Counted from the first letter of the stretch, positions 1 to 9,078 are shown. The stretch is DNA of 64,000 nucleotides from Sphingomonas echinoides ATCC 14820 (GCF_000241465.1 NZ_JH584235.1:2178888-2242887); one strand, 5' to 3'. The notes: generated by a model not told the origin, from the sequence alone. Made by a program: numbers and translations.

Positions 1-329
1 TGGCGGCCGACTGGAATTTTGTCGACAAATGGTCATTGAACCCCAACATCGGCGTGGCGGTGTACGAGGACGACACGAAGCGCTCCTATGCCGCCGGACT
101 GTTCGCAGCTACGTTGAACTACAATCCGAGCAAGATCCTGAATTTCTTCGTCGACACCGGGCTTCAATATCCCGAGGAGAAGAATGGACGTACTTCGTTG
201 ATCTTCGACGTTGGGGCCGCGTACATCATCGGGCACGATATACAGATTGACCTTAGCGTCGGGACGGGTGCCGCCGGCACAAAACCACCTCATCCTTTTC
301 TCGCGGCGGGCTTCTCGAAACGCTTCTGA
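1..329 (+). CDS. C-terminal part of an outer-membrane transporter-like beta-barrel protein (5' truncated by the window)
   Basis: The reading frame is open from the first bases and ends at a TGA, so the start lies outside the window. The visible ~108 residues alternate polar and hydrophobic residues in strand-like blocks and end in a terminal Phe (GFSKRF), the usual outer-membrane beta-barrel C-terminus. Phrases such as the repeated 'DVGAAY..GHDIQIDLSVG' followed by a proline-rich loop resemble the putative-transporter / MetA-pathway (PF13557) group often found beside metal efflux genes in sphingomonads. Substrate cannot be told. Barrel assignment is fairly safe; the family name is inference. 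Confidence 0.6.
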   Translation, partial: AADWNFVDKWSLNPNIGVAVYEDDTKRSYAAGLFAATLNYNPSKILNFFVDTGLQYPEEKNGRTSLIFDVGAAYIIGHDIQIDLSVGTGAAGTKPPHPFLAAGFSKRF

Positions 330-448
330 TCGCTAAACCCGCAGCATGGCCGTATCATTTTCGGTCGGGGGGCTTGATCCTCGAGCGGCTGGAGCATGTA
401 GCAACGCTCGAACCTCTCCGCGACTCGTGAGAAGCGAATGGAAATTCG

Positions 449-1681
449 GTGGAACCCTGGGAAGAAATCAAGACGATTTGGCATGCTGACCGGCGGGCGG
501 CGATCATGTGGCTCGGGGCCGGGCTCATGACGAGCATTCCGCTTCCTCTATTGGCAGCGAGGACCGAGCGGGGTCGGTCTTGGGGCGGCTTCGCTACGCC
601 TCCGGTCTGGCGCCCGATAGAAGTCGCAACCGGCGACACGCTGATCGTGCCGGCCAAGGTGTCCGGCGTAGCAATCGACGCGGTGCTCGACAGCGGAAGC
701 GGCGCGTCAATTATCAGCAAACCGCTCGCGGCCAAGCTTGGCTTGACGAACCTGGAGCCGCGACGGATCAACGGCCTGGGCGGCAAGGCTCCGGTTGGTC
801 TGGTCCGTAATGTCGCGGTGATGCTGGACACTCATGCTACCGTCCTCCCCTCCGCAGTCGTTGCAGACTTGGGGGCGGTTTCGGCCGCCTTTGGTCGGCC
901 GATCGACATGATCCTCGGGTCAGACGTACTAGCGGGTGGCTGCCTGGCGCTCGATTTCACGACACGGCGGTTTGCATTTGAGAAGACCGCCAGCTTTGTG
1001 GGGGGTCCGGAATGGACTGTACTTCCGCTCGGGCACGGGGCCAAACGGGAATTGTTTGTGCTCGCGTCCATCGCCGGACTGGACCCGGTGCCGCTGATGC
1101 TCGATTTCGGCAGTTCGTCGGCGTTGATGCTATCCTCCGCCTATATCGAGGCGCACTCCGTTCTCGTCGGCAAGACCGTCTCCACCGCCGCCCTTGGCGG
1201 GGTCGAGGGAGTGCAAATCGTCAAGGCCTTCGTTGCCGACAAGGTGAGCCTGGGCGCGCTCTCGAGCGCCTTAGTTCCGGCGCTCGCCCTTGATCGGTGG
1301 ACCTCGGTGAGCACGGTAGGGAATGTGGGGATGCCGTTGCTCGGACAATTCGACATCGTACTGGACGTGTCTCAAGGACAGTTGTGGTTGCGTTCCGCCC
1401 CTCCTCGGGCGCGCCTGCCGATGCTGAAGGATCGAAGCGGCCTCGGCCTCGCCGCCTCCACTACTGACCTGACTGTCGTGCATGTGGCATCCGGCAGCCC
1501 TGCGGATCGGGCGGGGTGGGCCGTCGGTGAGCAGGTTGTAGCCGTGGACGGTCGTCCTATCGACAGCTCCTATACGCGGGGATTGCTTTGGCAATGGCGC
1601 TACGGCCCCGCAGGAAGCCGGGTAACGCTTAAGCTCGCGAACGGAACGACGCGGGTTCTAAAGCTTGCCGACTACTACTGA
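449..1681 (+). CDS. Retropepsin-like aspartyl protease with C-terminal PDZ domain
   Basis: About 410 residues. An N-terminal hydrophobic stretch (LGAGLMTSIPLPLLAA) looks like an export signal. Two related lobes follow: the first carries the retropepsin active-site type motif VLDSGSGAS, the second the altered form MLDFGSSSA. A PDZ-like domain occupies the last ~90 residues (GLGLAA...VVAVDGRPIDSSYTRG) and the protein ends in LADYY. It closely resembles the protein at 34627-35820 along its whole length. GTG 449 is the only clear upstream start that keeps the DRR segment shared with that paralog; ATG 507 would give a shorter signal. Likely a periplasmic peptidase or peptide-binding protein; substrate unknown. 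Confidence 0.75.
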   Translation: MEPWEEIKTIWHADRRAAIMWLGAGLMTSIPLPLLAARTERGRSWGGFATPPVWRPIEVATGDTLIVPAKVSGVAIDAVLDSGSGASIISKPLAAKLGLTNLEPRRINGLGGKAPVGLVRNVAVMLDTHATVLPSAVVADLGAVSAAFGRPIDMILGSDVLAGGCLALDFTTRRFAFEKTASFVGGPEWTVLPLGHGAKRELFVLASIAGLDPVPLMLDFGSSSALMLSSAYIEAHSVLVGKTVSTAALGGVEGVQIVKAFVADKVSLGALSSALVPALALDRWTSVSTVGNVGMPLLGQFDIVLDVSQGQLWLRSAPPRARLPMLKDRSGLGLAASTTDLTVVHVASGSPADRAGWAVGEQVVAVDGRPIDSSYTRGLLWQWRYGPAGSRVTLKLANGTTRVLKLADYY

Positions 1682-1898
1682 GCAGCTCGACACGAAAGCA
1701 ATGGGAAGCTACAGGTCCTGCTCGGGACTGGCGCTGGTTTGGAGGTGATGAGCCGGATCGCCATACTCAGTCGGTGGCATGCTGGCAGCCTCGCCGGTGT
1801 CAATGTTCGTTTTGGCGGCCGCTTAGCCGCTGTTGCTGCGCAAGCCGCTACGTCCATCTTCCAAAACGACCCCAACCTCTCAGCAAAAGGAAGTCATC

Positions 1899-2231
1899 AT
1901 AAGAGCGCTACGCATCGCATTGCGTACCGCCGCCATCTTCCGCCGGTCCGGCCCTCGCTCAATCCATGAGCGGAGATATGAAAGGCATGCCGGTATGGCG
2001 GGCATGGACAAGAAGGCGCCTGCCGTCACGACGGGGCAGGGTGTCGATGTCATCACCGCGATCGATACCAAGGCGAACAAGCTCACGATCCAGCATCGGC
2101 CGATACTGGCGGTGGGCTGGCCAGCAATGACCATGGCGTTCAAAGGCCATTCCGCCGACACCGTTCGTGCCTGCGACGTCGGCGATCAGGTCGGATGCCC
2201 GTTGATCACAACATTGTCTGCTACCAATTGA
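1899..2231 (+). pseudogene. cusF: Decayed CusF-like periplasmic copper-binding protein
   Basis: The segment reading VITAIDTKANKLTIQH..I.AVGWPAMTMAFK is the CusF/SilF signature (metal-ligand Trp and two Met). Upstream, the coherent signal-peptide end and Met-rich leader (ALAQSMSGDMKGM, from 1951) lie in a different frame from both the hydrophobic start (ALRIAL.TAAIF) and the CusF core. Two compensating frameshifts near 1948 and 1988 are the simplest explanation. A good Shine-Dalgarno (AAGGAAG) precedes an ATA rather than ATG at 1899. The C-terminus after VGDQV is also unlike the family. The gene sits alone between the protease gene and the pbr locus. Confident about homology, less about whether any product is made. 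Confidence 0.6.
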
Positions 2232-2377
2232 GCACGATTTGATCGATGTTGCTGCAAGAGCGGCGAACCTGTCACGGCGCCTCTCATCGTCGCCGAAATC
2301 TAGTATCTATCGGACTGTGGCTACATCTGACTGAGCTGCACGACCATTCGCCTGATACCAGATTGGGTGAACCTCCT

Positions 2378-2407
2378 AGGCATAGGCATAGGCATAGGCA
2401 TAGGCAT
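2378..2407. repeat. Five tandem copies of the hexanucleotide AGGCAT
   Basis: Five perfect head-to-tail AGGCAT units lie in the non-coding stretch just past the stop of the pbrB-like gene. The unit is in phase with nothing obvious and no gene crosses it. A simple-sequence tract that could vary in copy number. Confidence 0.9.
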
Positions 2408-2466
2408 CGCGATGCGTCGACGAGGCATTGCCATGCCAATTTCCCGATGTGTTGGGAGGCTGACGC

Positions 2467-3339
2467 TTAGACTAGCCAGGCGTTGGTGGTCGCGATGACC
2501 AGAAGAACGCCAAGCACTCCGCGATAGATGACGAAGGGCCAGGCGGAGAAGCGCTCGAGGACGCGCATTAGCGCCCAGATCGCCGCGAATGCTGAAACGG
2601 TTGCGACGCCAAGGCCGACCGCCAGAATGGACCAGCCGTGCATGTCGAGGTGGACTTTGTGCAGCTCCCACAATTCCTTCAATCCGGCGAGAGCGATAGC
2701 CGGGATGCCCAACAGGAATGAAAAGCGCGCAGCTTCTTCACGCTTAAATCCGAGTGCGAGCGCAGCGGTGAGAGTCGATCCGGAGCGTGAGACGCCTGGG
2801 ATGAGGGCTCCGACCTGGGCCAGGCCGACGAGCAGCGCGTCCACCAGTGATGCATTCTCGACGCTGCGGCGGTGGCGTGCCAGGATTTCGGTGAGCGCCA
2901 TCAGCACCGCCATCAAGATGCACGCCCAGCCAATCACCGGCAATGCGCGAAGGGGTGAGTTGCATGTATTGAGGCTGCTCGAAAGTAACGCGCCCGCCAG
3001 CGCGATAGGAATCGTTGCCAGCACGATCCAGGTCGCCAGACGAAGATCGGGATCGGCGAATTCGCGGCGGCTGATCGCCGACACTGACCCGACCGCAAGA
3101 CGGCGAACGTCTCGCCAAAAATAGCTGATAACGGCGGCGAGCGCCGCAAGCTGCATCGCGGCCGAAAAGGCCGAACCCGGATCTCGCCACCCCAGCACGG
3201 CAGGTACGACGCGCATATGGGCTGTCGACGAAATCGGCAGAAGTTCGGTAATGCCCTGCACCACGCCCAATAGGGCGACCTTGGCATAGCCCAATGTCAC
3301 AAAGCCCGTGTCGATGCTCGCGGTACATTGGCCGGCCAT
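2467..3339 (-). CDS. pbrB: Undecaprenyl-diphosphatase of the UppP/BacA family, PbrB-like
   Basis: A 290-residue multi-pass membrane protein. The two family signatures are present: GITELLPISSTAHM near residue 25 and PGVSRSGSTLTAALALGF further on, the two regions that form the C55-PP phosphatase active site. Start ATG at 3339 is chosen because an AAAGGA Shine-Dalgarno precedes it and it gives normal family length. It lies 65 bases downstream of the lead/zinc-type ATPase on the same strand. In the Cupriavidus metallidurans pbr operon a C55-PP phosphatase (PbrB) works with PbrA, supplying periplasmic phosphate that precipitates exported Pb(II). The same context here argues for a resistance role rather than the cell-wall housekeeping copy. 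Enzyme class is secure; the lead role is inferred from neighbours. Confidence 0.82.
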   Translation of the reverse strand: MAGQCTASIDTGFVTLGYAKVALLGVVQGITELLPISSTAHMRVVPAVLGWRDPGSAFSAAMQLAALAAVISYFWRDVRRLAVGSVSAISRREFADPDLRLATWIVLATIPIALAGALLSSSLNTCNSPLRALPVIGWACILMAVLMALTEILARHRRSVENASLVDALLVGLAQVGALIPGVSRSGSTLTAALALGFKREEAARFSFLLGIPAIALAGLKELWELHKVHLDMHGWSILAVGLGVATVSAFAAIWALMRVLERFSAWPFVIYRGVLGVLLVIATTNAWLV

Positions 3340-3404
3340 ATCAATGTAGTCCTTTGCGGGATGGAAGAGCGAAGATCGTGGCTTCGGGACGCTCGGTAAC
3401 CGGG

Positions 3405-5927
3405 CTATCGCGCCTGCTGGTCGCGATCGATAAGACGCAGCCCGTTGAGCACGACCAGGAGCGATGCTCCGACATCTGCTGCTATCGCGCCCCAGAGCGA
3501 CGCCATTCCAAGCAGCGTCAGCCCCCCGAAGACGAGCTTTACCGCAAGCGAGAAGCCGATGTTCTGCCGGATGATGGTGAGTGTCGCTCGTGAGTGCCGA
3601 ATGAGCCACGGTAGCTGGGAGAGATCGTCCTGCATCAGTGCGATGTCGGCCGTCTCGATCGCCGCATCACTCCCAATCGCGCCCATCGCGATGCCGAGGC
3701 TCGCCCGCGCCATCGCCGGCGCGTCGTTGACGCCGTCACCGACCATGGCAACAAGGCCGTGCTGCGCCACCAGTCTTTCTATCGCCTCGACCTTCTGTTC
3801 GGGAAGCAGCTCGGCGTAAACCTCATCCACGCCGGTTTCATGCGCGATCGCTTCGGCCGGCGCGCGAGCATCTCCCGTGAGCATGACCACTTGAGCGATG
3901 CCAAGGGCGTGTAATTGTGCAACGATTAGTCTTGCTTCAGGTCGCACCGCATCACCCACCGCGATCAACCCGATCACTGTCATGGATTCCCAGACCGCGA
4001 TTCCAGTCAGTCCGGCTCCAGCGATACGTTTCAAGGCGGTTGTCAGTTTTTCGCTGTCGCCGCCGCCGAGCCTCTGTTCAAGATAGATGGCAGAACCGAC
4101 CCAGACGTGGCGATCATTGATCTTGCCAACAACCCCTAGGCCCGGGACAGCCGTCACGTCTTTCGCGGGGACCACGTCTATGCCGCGCTCCGCTGCAATG
4201 GCGAGGATTGCGCGCGCAATGGGGTGTTCGCTGCGGGCTTCAACGGCAGCAGCAAATGACAGTAACTCAGATTCGCTCCGGGTGCCGATCGGTATGATTT
4301 CGATCACCTTGGGGCGGCCAAGCGTGAGTGTGCCGGTCTTGTCCATCGCAATCGCCGTGAGGCGGGCAGGCGTTTCCAGATGGACACCTCCCTTGATCAG
4401 CACGCCCCGCCGGGCCGCGCCGGTCAATCCTGCGACTATGCTGACAGGGGTCGAGATGACCAGGGCGCAGGGACAGGCGATGACGAGCAACACCAGCGCT
4501 TGATAGAACCATGCGGCCCAACTTCCCCCGAGCAGAAGCGGCGGCACGAGGAATGCCGCCAGGGAAAGCGCCATCACGACCGGCGTGTATATCCGCGCGA
4601 AGCGTTCCACCCACTGTTCGCTCGGAGCCCGTTTGCTCTGCGCCTCGCCGACCATGCGCACGATACGCGCGAGCGTGGTGTCGGAGGCTGGCCGGGTGGT
4701 TACGATCTCGAGCGCGCCCATGCCGTTGATGGTCCCGGCATAGACCACCGCGTCTTGCGTCACCGTAACGGGTACGCTTTCGCCCGTGATTGGCGCCTGA
4801 TCGACCGCGCTCGTCCCCGCAACCACATAGCCGTCGAGCGGTATCTTTCCGCCCGGGGGAACGATCACATGGGTTCCGACCGCAACTTCGGCAACGGGTA
4901 CGTCCTTCTCGACGCCTGCCGCATCTCGTATCCGGGCAGAATCCGGCGCGATTTCCATAAGTGCGGCGACGGCACGGCGGGCACGTCCCAGGCTCCATGC
5001 CTCAAGCGCCAGCGCAAGGGCGAAGAAAAATGCGACAGTCGCCGCTTCGAACCATTGGCCGATGCCGAGGGCACCCGCCACCGCGACCAGCATGAGCAGG
5101 TTCATGTCCGGCCGGAGTCGCCGCGCCGCGAGGATCGCCTTGGGTGCGACGTATCGAACTGCCGACAGGACCGACAAGGAATAAGCGAGCATCGCCAGAA
5201 CCGGGGGGTGCGCCTCGCGCGCCAGACTCTCGTGCAGTACCGCAGCGAAGCCGTTTGCGCGCGCGTGAATCGCAAAACCGACCAGGACCAAAGCGCCGCT
5301 TGCGATGGTCAGCCCGGCCTGAACCCGGCGTCGCCGCTGCTCCTCTGGCGCACCGGCACTGCGCTCGCCTTCTTTCCACAGTTCGGCGCGCATCCCCGTG
5401 CGTTCGACTGCCCTTAGGATGTCGGCGTGAAGAGAGAGATCGGCACCGCTCGCGATCGACATGCGACCGTTGATGAGATCGAACGACAGATTTTCCGGCC
5501 CTACGATCGGACCGAGTTCGCGCTTGAGCACCGCGACTTCGTCACCGCAGTCCATGCCATGGATTTCGAAAATGACGCCGTCCGGATGGTCCGGGAGAGC
5601 CTGGGCAACGGGCGCCGGTTCACCCGAGCAGCTTCTGCAACCGTCGGCTCCTGCGGCATCTTTTGAGATACCGCTCTGACCATCTAGCTCGGCGGTCATC
5701 CCGGTGGTCGATACGGCCGCGATCACGGCTTCGACTGTGAGGCCGGACGCGACATCGACGTCGAGCAGGCCAAGCTTCGGCTGGAACGACAAAAACCGCT
5801 CATCTCCAACGAGTGGGATAAGCGCTTCTCTGAGCAATCGAACCTCATTCTGGCAGTCTAGCCCCTGGACCTTGAAGCGCCACCGGCGCCCTATCGCTAT
5901 GGGGCTCGTCCCGGTCTGCTCGAACAT
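3405..5927 (-). CDS. pbrA: Heavy-metal P1B-type ATPase of the Zn/Cd/Pb class, PbrA/ZntA-like
   Basis: An 840-residue exporter. Two ferredoxin-like metal-binding domains near residues 18-80 and 118-185 carry single-Cys cores (GLDCQNE, GMDCGDE) instead of CxxC, and a separate CRSC lies between them at 97-100. The membrane motif CPCALVISTP, phosphorylation motif DKTGTLT and hinge GDGVNDAP are intact. CPC with this surround is typical of the Zn/Cd/Pb branch. An upstream ATG at 5951 would sit on the predicted transcription start; ATG 5927 has an AGGTGA Shine-Dalgarno and is preferred. It is driven by a MerR-type promoter shared back-to-back with pbrR, and followed by pbrB. Expected to pump Pb/Zn/Cd from cytoplasm to periplasm. 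Confidence 0.9.
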   Translation of the reverse strand: MFEQTGTSPIAIGRRWRFKVQGLDCQNEVRLLREALIPLVGDERFLSFQPKLGLLDVDVASGLTVEAVIAAVSTTGMTAELDGQSGISKDAAGADGCRSCSGEPAPVAQALPDHPDGVIFEIHGMDCGDEVAVLKRELGPIVGPENLSFDLINGRMSIASGADLSLHADILRAVERTGMRAELWKEGERSAGAPEEQRRRRVQAGLTIASGALVLVGFAIHARANGFAAVLHESLAREAHPPVLAMLAYSLSVLSAVRYVAPKAILAARRLRPDMNLLMLVAVAGALGIGQWFEAATVAFFFALALALEAWSLGRARRAVAALMEIAPDSARIRDAAGVEKDVPVAEVAVGTHVIVPPGGKIPLDGYVVAGTSAVDQAPITGESVPVTVTQDAVVYAGTINGMGALEIVTTRPASDTTLARIVRMVGEAQSKRAPSEQWVERFARIYTPVVMALSLAAFLVPPLLLGGSWAAWFYQALVLLVIACPCALVISTPVSIVAGLTGAARRGVLIKGGVHLETPARLTAIAMDKTGTLTLGRPKVIEIIPIGTRSESELLSFAAAVEARSEHPIARAILAIAAERGIDVVPAKDVTAVPGLGVVGKINDRHVWVGSAIYLEQRLGGGDSEKLTTALKRIAGAGLTGIAVWESMTVIGLIAVGDAVRPEARLIVAQLHALGIAQVVMLTGDARAPAEAIAHETGVDEVYAELLPEQKVEAIERLVAQHGLVAMVGDGVNDAPAMARASLGIAMGAIGSDAAIETADIALMQDDLSQLPWLIRHSRATLTIIRQNIGFSLAVKLVFGGLTLLGMASLWGAIAADVGASLLVVLNGLRLIDRDQQAR

Positions 5928-5958
5928 TGCGTCACCTCGACTTTTCGACATGACACCC

Positions 5959-5989
5959 ACTATACAGTCTGAAGTCACTAGAGGGTCAA
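5959..5989 (-). promoter_or_regulatory. MerR-family (PbrR-type) promoter of pbrA
   Basis: Read on the minus strand: -35 TTGACC (5984-5989), a 19-base spacer, then -10 TATAGT (5959-5964). The over-long 19-bp spacer is the hallmark of MerR-activated promoters. The spacer holds a partial dyad beginning CTCTAG. The -35 lies only six bases from the pbrR ATG, so regulator binding here would also affect pbrR itself. Confidence 0.85.
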
Positions 5990-5994
5990 ACGAT

Positions 5995-6414
5995 ATGTCC
6001 ACCGAGCCGCTCAGCATCGGGAGTCTCGCCAAAGCCACCGACAGCAAGGTGGAGACGATCCGCTATTATGAGAGCATCGGCTTGTTGGCGGCGCCCGCCC
6101 GAACAAAGAACAACTATCGCGCCTACACCGCCCAACATCTCGCACGGCTCAGTTTCATTCGCAGGGCTCGCGCGCTGGGTTTCTCGATCGACCAGGTTCA
6201 GGAGTTGCTCAAGCTCGCCGACCAGAAGGATATTTCTTGCAAGGCGGTGGACGCGATCGCGCGGGAGCATCTCGCCGAAATCGACCGAAAGCTCCGCGAT
6301 CTGAATACTTTGAGGTCCGAGTTGAGCAACGTGATTGTCCAGTGCGGACAGGGCACTATTTCCGAGTGCCGCATCATCGAGACATTGGCGCCGGATTCCG
6401 CCACGTTCAGCTGA
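5995..6414 (+). CDS. pbrR: MerR-family lead/heavy-metal-responsive regulator, PbrR-like
   Basis: 139 residues. The N-terminal winged helix-turn-helix starts LSIGSLAKATDSKVETIRYYESIGLL, followed by the long dimerisation helix and a metal loop. Three cysteines (C82, C117, C125) show nearly the spacing of the Pb(II)-binding cysteines of C. metallidurans PbrR, which are 35 and 9 residues apart; here they are 35 and 8. The gene is divergent from pbrA and upstream of the FTR1 gene. A near-identical dyad lies in front of each arm, so this protein most likely activates both pbrA-pbrB and pbrT. CadR/ZntR-like specificity is the main alternative. Confidence 0.85.
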   Translation: MSTEPLSIGSLAKATDSKVETIRYYESIGLLAAPARTKNNYRAYTAQHLARLSFIRRARALGFSIDQVQELLKLADQKDISCKAVDAIAREHLAEIDRKLRDLNTLRSELSNVIVQCGQGTISECRIIETLAPDSATFS

Positions 6415-6481
6415 GCAGGGCGGTTGATGATACCACCGTTCGCAATTGCCAGCAGCTAATGCAAACAAGTCGCAAAACCAC

Positions 6482-6512
6482 TTGACCCTCTAGCGGCTAG
6501 AGGGTGTAGACG
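6482..6512 (+). promoter_or_regulatory. MerR-family (PbrR-type) promoter of pbrT with a perfect dyad
   Basis: TTGACC (6482-6487), a 19-base spacer, then TAGACG as a weak -10 (6507-6512). The 21-base segment 6485-6505 is a perfect inverted repeat: arms ACCCTCTAG and CTAGAGGGT around CGG. The arm CTAGAGGGT matches, from memory, the dyad of the C. metallidurans pbrA promoter, and the TTGACCCTCTAG start is identical to the pbrA promoter at 5959-5989. Confidence 0.8.
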
Positions 6513-6518
6513 TTGCGC

Positions 6519-8492
6519 ATGTTTACGCCTTCAAACAGCCCTTTGTCGATTCTCTTGCGGACGGTCTCGTTGCGCCGCGCGCTGGCGGTGCTCGGCGCCC
6601 TCTTGTTTGCCCTTGGCACAAGCGTCGCGGCCCATGCCCAAACGACCGACGTCCAGACGGCATGGCGGCTACTTGATTATATGGCGGTCGACTATGGCGG
6701 TGCTGTCAGCGGCGGACGGGTGAAGAGTCCTTCCGAATATGCCGAGATGACCGAATTCGCGGCCTCGGTATCGACTCGCCTTTCGACGCTGTCGCCCACG
6801 CCGGCGCGCGGGAAGCTGATCGCGGGCGCAGCTCGACTTCAGGGCGTCATCGCCGCGAAGGGAACGCCCGAAGAGGTCGCCCGCATCGCCCATGGCCTCG
6901 CCGCCGATCTGCTCAAGGCCTATCCCGTGCCGCTCGCGCCGGGCAAGGCGCCCGACCTCGCCCGCGGCGCCACGTTGTTCGCGCAGAATTGCGCGAGTTG
7001 TCACGGCATGACCGGGGATGGGCATGGCCCCGACGCGGCGAAGCTCACCACGCCGCCGATCGCCTTCAGCGAAATAACGCGCGCGCGGCAACGCAGTCCC
7101 TTCGCGCTGTACCAGGTCATCGACCAGGGCATCGACGGCACGGCGATGCAAAGCTTTGCGACCTTGCCGAGCGATGATCGCTGGGCGTTGGCCTTCTATG
7201 CCGGTCGCTTTGCCTTTCCCGACGCCCTTGCAAGCCAGGGCGAGCGGCTGTGGAAATCCGATCCCGGCCTGCGGCACATGATCCCCGACCTGACAACACT
7301 GGCGGGACTGACCCCGGAGGTGCTTGCCAAGACGATCGGACCTGCCAAGGCCGACGCGGTGATCGCCTATCTGCGCCGTCACCCGGACGCGGTGATCCGG
7401 CAGGCACCCGGCTCGCTGACCATCGCGCGCGAAAAACTGGCACGGAGCCTTGCCGCGTACCGCGGTGGCGACCGTCACGCTGCCCAGGAACTCGCGCTTT
7501 CGGCTTATCTCGATGGCTTCGAGCCACTCGAGCCGATGCTGACCGCGCGCGACGCAACGCTCATGGGGCACATCGAAAGCGCCATGGGCGAATTTCGGGC
7601 ATCACTCCAGCAAGGTCGCCCCGCCGACGAGGTTGCCACGCGCGTCCAGGTGCTCGACGGCCTGTTCGACGATGCCGACGCGGCATTGTCCCCGGACGCA
7701 GCGAGCAGCGCATCGACCTTCCTGGGCGCCTTCACCATTCTGCTGCGCGAGGGGCTCGAAGCCCTGCTGATCGTCGTCGCGATGATCGCTTTCCTCCGCA
7801 AGGCCGAGCGGCCTGAAGTGCTGCCCTATGTCCATGGCGGCTGGATCGGGGCGCTCATAGTCGGCGCGGTCACATGGGGAATCGCGACCTATGCGATCGG
7901 GATCAGCGGCGCGAGCCGGGAGCTTACCGAAGGGTTCGGGTCGCTGTTCGCGGCTGTCGTCCTGCTCTCCGTGGGGATCTGGATGCACGGCAAGGCGCAG
8001 GCGGACCAATGGCAGCGCTACATCCGCGAGAAGATATCGCACGCATTGTCGAAGCAGTCGGCCTGGTTCCTGTTCGGCCTGGCCTTCATCGTCGTTTATC
8101 GCGAGGTGTTCGAGACGATGCTGTTCTATGCCGCGCTCTGGACCCAGGGCAATGGCGGCATGATGTTGGCGGGCGCCGGCTCGGCGGTCGTTCTGCTCGG
8201 GCTCATTGCCTGGGCCATGTTGCGCTACAGCCGCGCCCTGCCGATCGCGAAATTCTTTGCCTACAGTGCTTGGCTGATGGCCATCCTCACCGTAGTCCTC
8301 GCCGGCAAGGGCGTGTCGGCGCTACAGGAAGCCGGCATCATCGACATTGCGCCGCTTGGCGGCGGGATCCGCGTTTCTATGCTCGGTATCTTCCCGACCT
8401 TGCAATCGATGGCGGCTCAGCTCCTGATGTTCATCGCGGTAATCGGCGGGTTCATCCTCAACCGGCGCCGAGCCGCTGCGGCCACCGGCTGA
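6519..8492 (+). CDS. pbrT: FTR1-family iron/lead permease fused to a cytochrome c domain, PbrT-like
   Basis: About 657 residues with an export signal ending VAAHAQ, a helical periplasmic region, one c-type heme site (CASCH in NCASCHGMTGDGHG), then seven or so membrane helices. The two FTR1 iron-permease motifs REGLE and REVFE lie in the membrane part. This cytochrome c-FTR1 architecture is that of PbrT, a proposed Pb(II) uptake protein of the pbr system. The predicted transcription start coincides with ATG 6519, so the message may be leaderless or a later TTG (6543 or 6555) may be used. Transported ion (Fe or Pb) is inferred from context. Confidence 0.85.
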   Translation: MFTPSNSPLSILLRTVSLRRALAVLGALLFALGTSVAAHAQTTDVQTAWRLLDYMAVDYGGAVSGGRVKSPSEYAEMTEFAASVSTRLSTLSPTPARGKLIAGAARLQGVIAAKGTPEEVARIAHGLAADLLKAYPVPLAPGKAPDLARGATLFAQNCASCHGMTGDGHGPDAAKLTTPPIAFSEITRARQRSPFALYQVIDQGIDGTAMQSFATLPSDDRWALAFYAGRFAFPDALASQGERLWKSDPGLRHMIPDLTTLAGLTPEVLAKTIGPAKADAVIAYLRRHPDAVIRQAPGSLTIAREKLARSLAAYRGGDRHAAQELALSAYLDGFEPLEPMLTARDATLMGHIESAMGEFRASLQQGRPADEVATRVQVLDGLFDDADAALSPDAASSASTFLGAFTILLREGLEALLIVVAMIAFLRKAERPEVLPYVHGGWIGALIVGAVTWGIATYAIGISGASRELTEGFGSLFAAVVLLSVGIWMHGKAQADQWQRYIREKISHALSKQSAWFLFGLAFIVVYREVFETMLFYAALWTQGNGGMMLAGAGSAVVLLGLIAWAMLRYSRALPIAKFFAYSAWLMAILTVVLAGKGVSALQEAGIIDIAPLGGGIRVSMLGIFPTLQSMAAQLLMFIAVIGGFILNRRRAAAATG

Positions 8493-8662
8493 TGCAGCCC
8501 GAACGCGCGTGTATATTCCTAGGCGAGTGGGTGCGTGCCGAGGCGATCCCGATATGGCGCAAGGCACGTCCTATTTTATTGCAGACTTTCCGATGACGGC
8601 TTTATTTCTTCATGCGACGAGCGGACTAGCCCGTTACCTGCGTTCCTGTTAGAGCGTGATCC

Positions 8663-9013
8663 GTGCGACGCCTGCTGAACATCCTTGCGTATTTGACGAT
8701 CGCCCTCTCCTTGGGAACGACGGCGACTGCGCATGTGCTGGAGCGACCGGATGTTAGCGCTTCATCCCATGAGGCGCGCGTGGACGAAGTTGCGTTAGGC
8801 CATGTACCTGGCGACGCCGACCAAGTGCCTTCTGATAGCGACAAGGGCTATCCTCATCATCACGGTGGTTGCCATGGCGATCACGTCGCAGCGCCGGTCA
8901 AGGCTACCAACGCAGCACTGACGCGCGATCTTCGGGTCGCCCCCGTCTTCGCGAGTCATTCCATGCGGCCGCTCTCTACCGCCGATCCGGCGCTGAGGCC
9001 TCCCCAAGCCTGA
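8663..9013 (+). CDS. Small secreted His-rich protein preceding czcCBA (CzcI-like position)
   Basis: 116 residues from GTG 8663, with a typical signal (LLNILAYLTIALSLGTTATAH) and a metal-binding-looking patch YPHHHGGCHGDH. It lies 65 bases upstream of the efflux operon on the same strand. CzcI-type small proteins occupy this place in other czc operons, but I cannot show sequence homology. Probably a periplasmic metal-sensing or buffering accessory. A TATATTCC-containing stretch at 8511-8519 may belong to its promoter. Confidence 0.6.
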   Translation: MRRLLNILAYLTIALSLGTTATAHVLERPDVSASSHEARVDEVALGHVPGDADQVPSDSDKGYPHHHGGCHGDHVAAPVKATNAALTRDLRVAPVFASHSMRPLSTADPALRPPQA

Positions 9014-9078
9014 GGATCCGCTGACCTCGCCGGCAATTGCCGCGCGGGGCGAACCCGGTTCGTCAGGAGTTATCATCC

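Noticed and set aside
2378-2407. CRISPR-like repeat
   Set aside because: Six-base units without spacers; a microsatellite, not a CRISPR array.
6669-7571. 300-residue minus-strand frame opposite pbrT
   Set aside because: Antisense to the cytochrome c part of pbrT; no domain or start signal.
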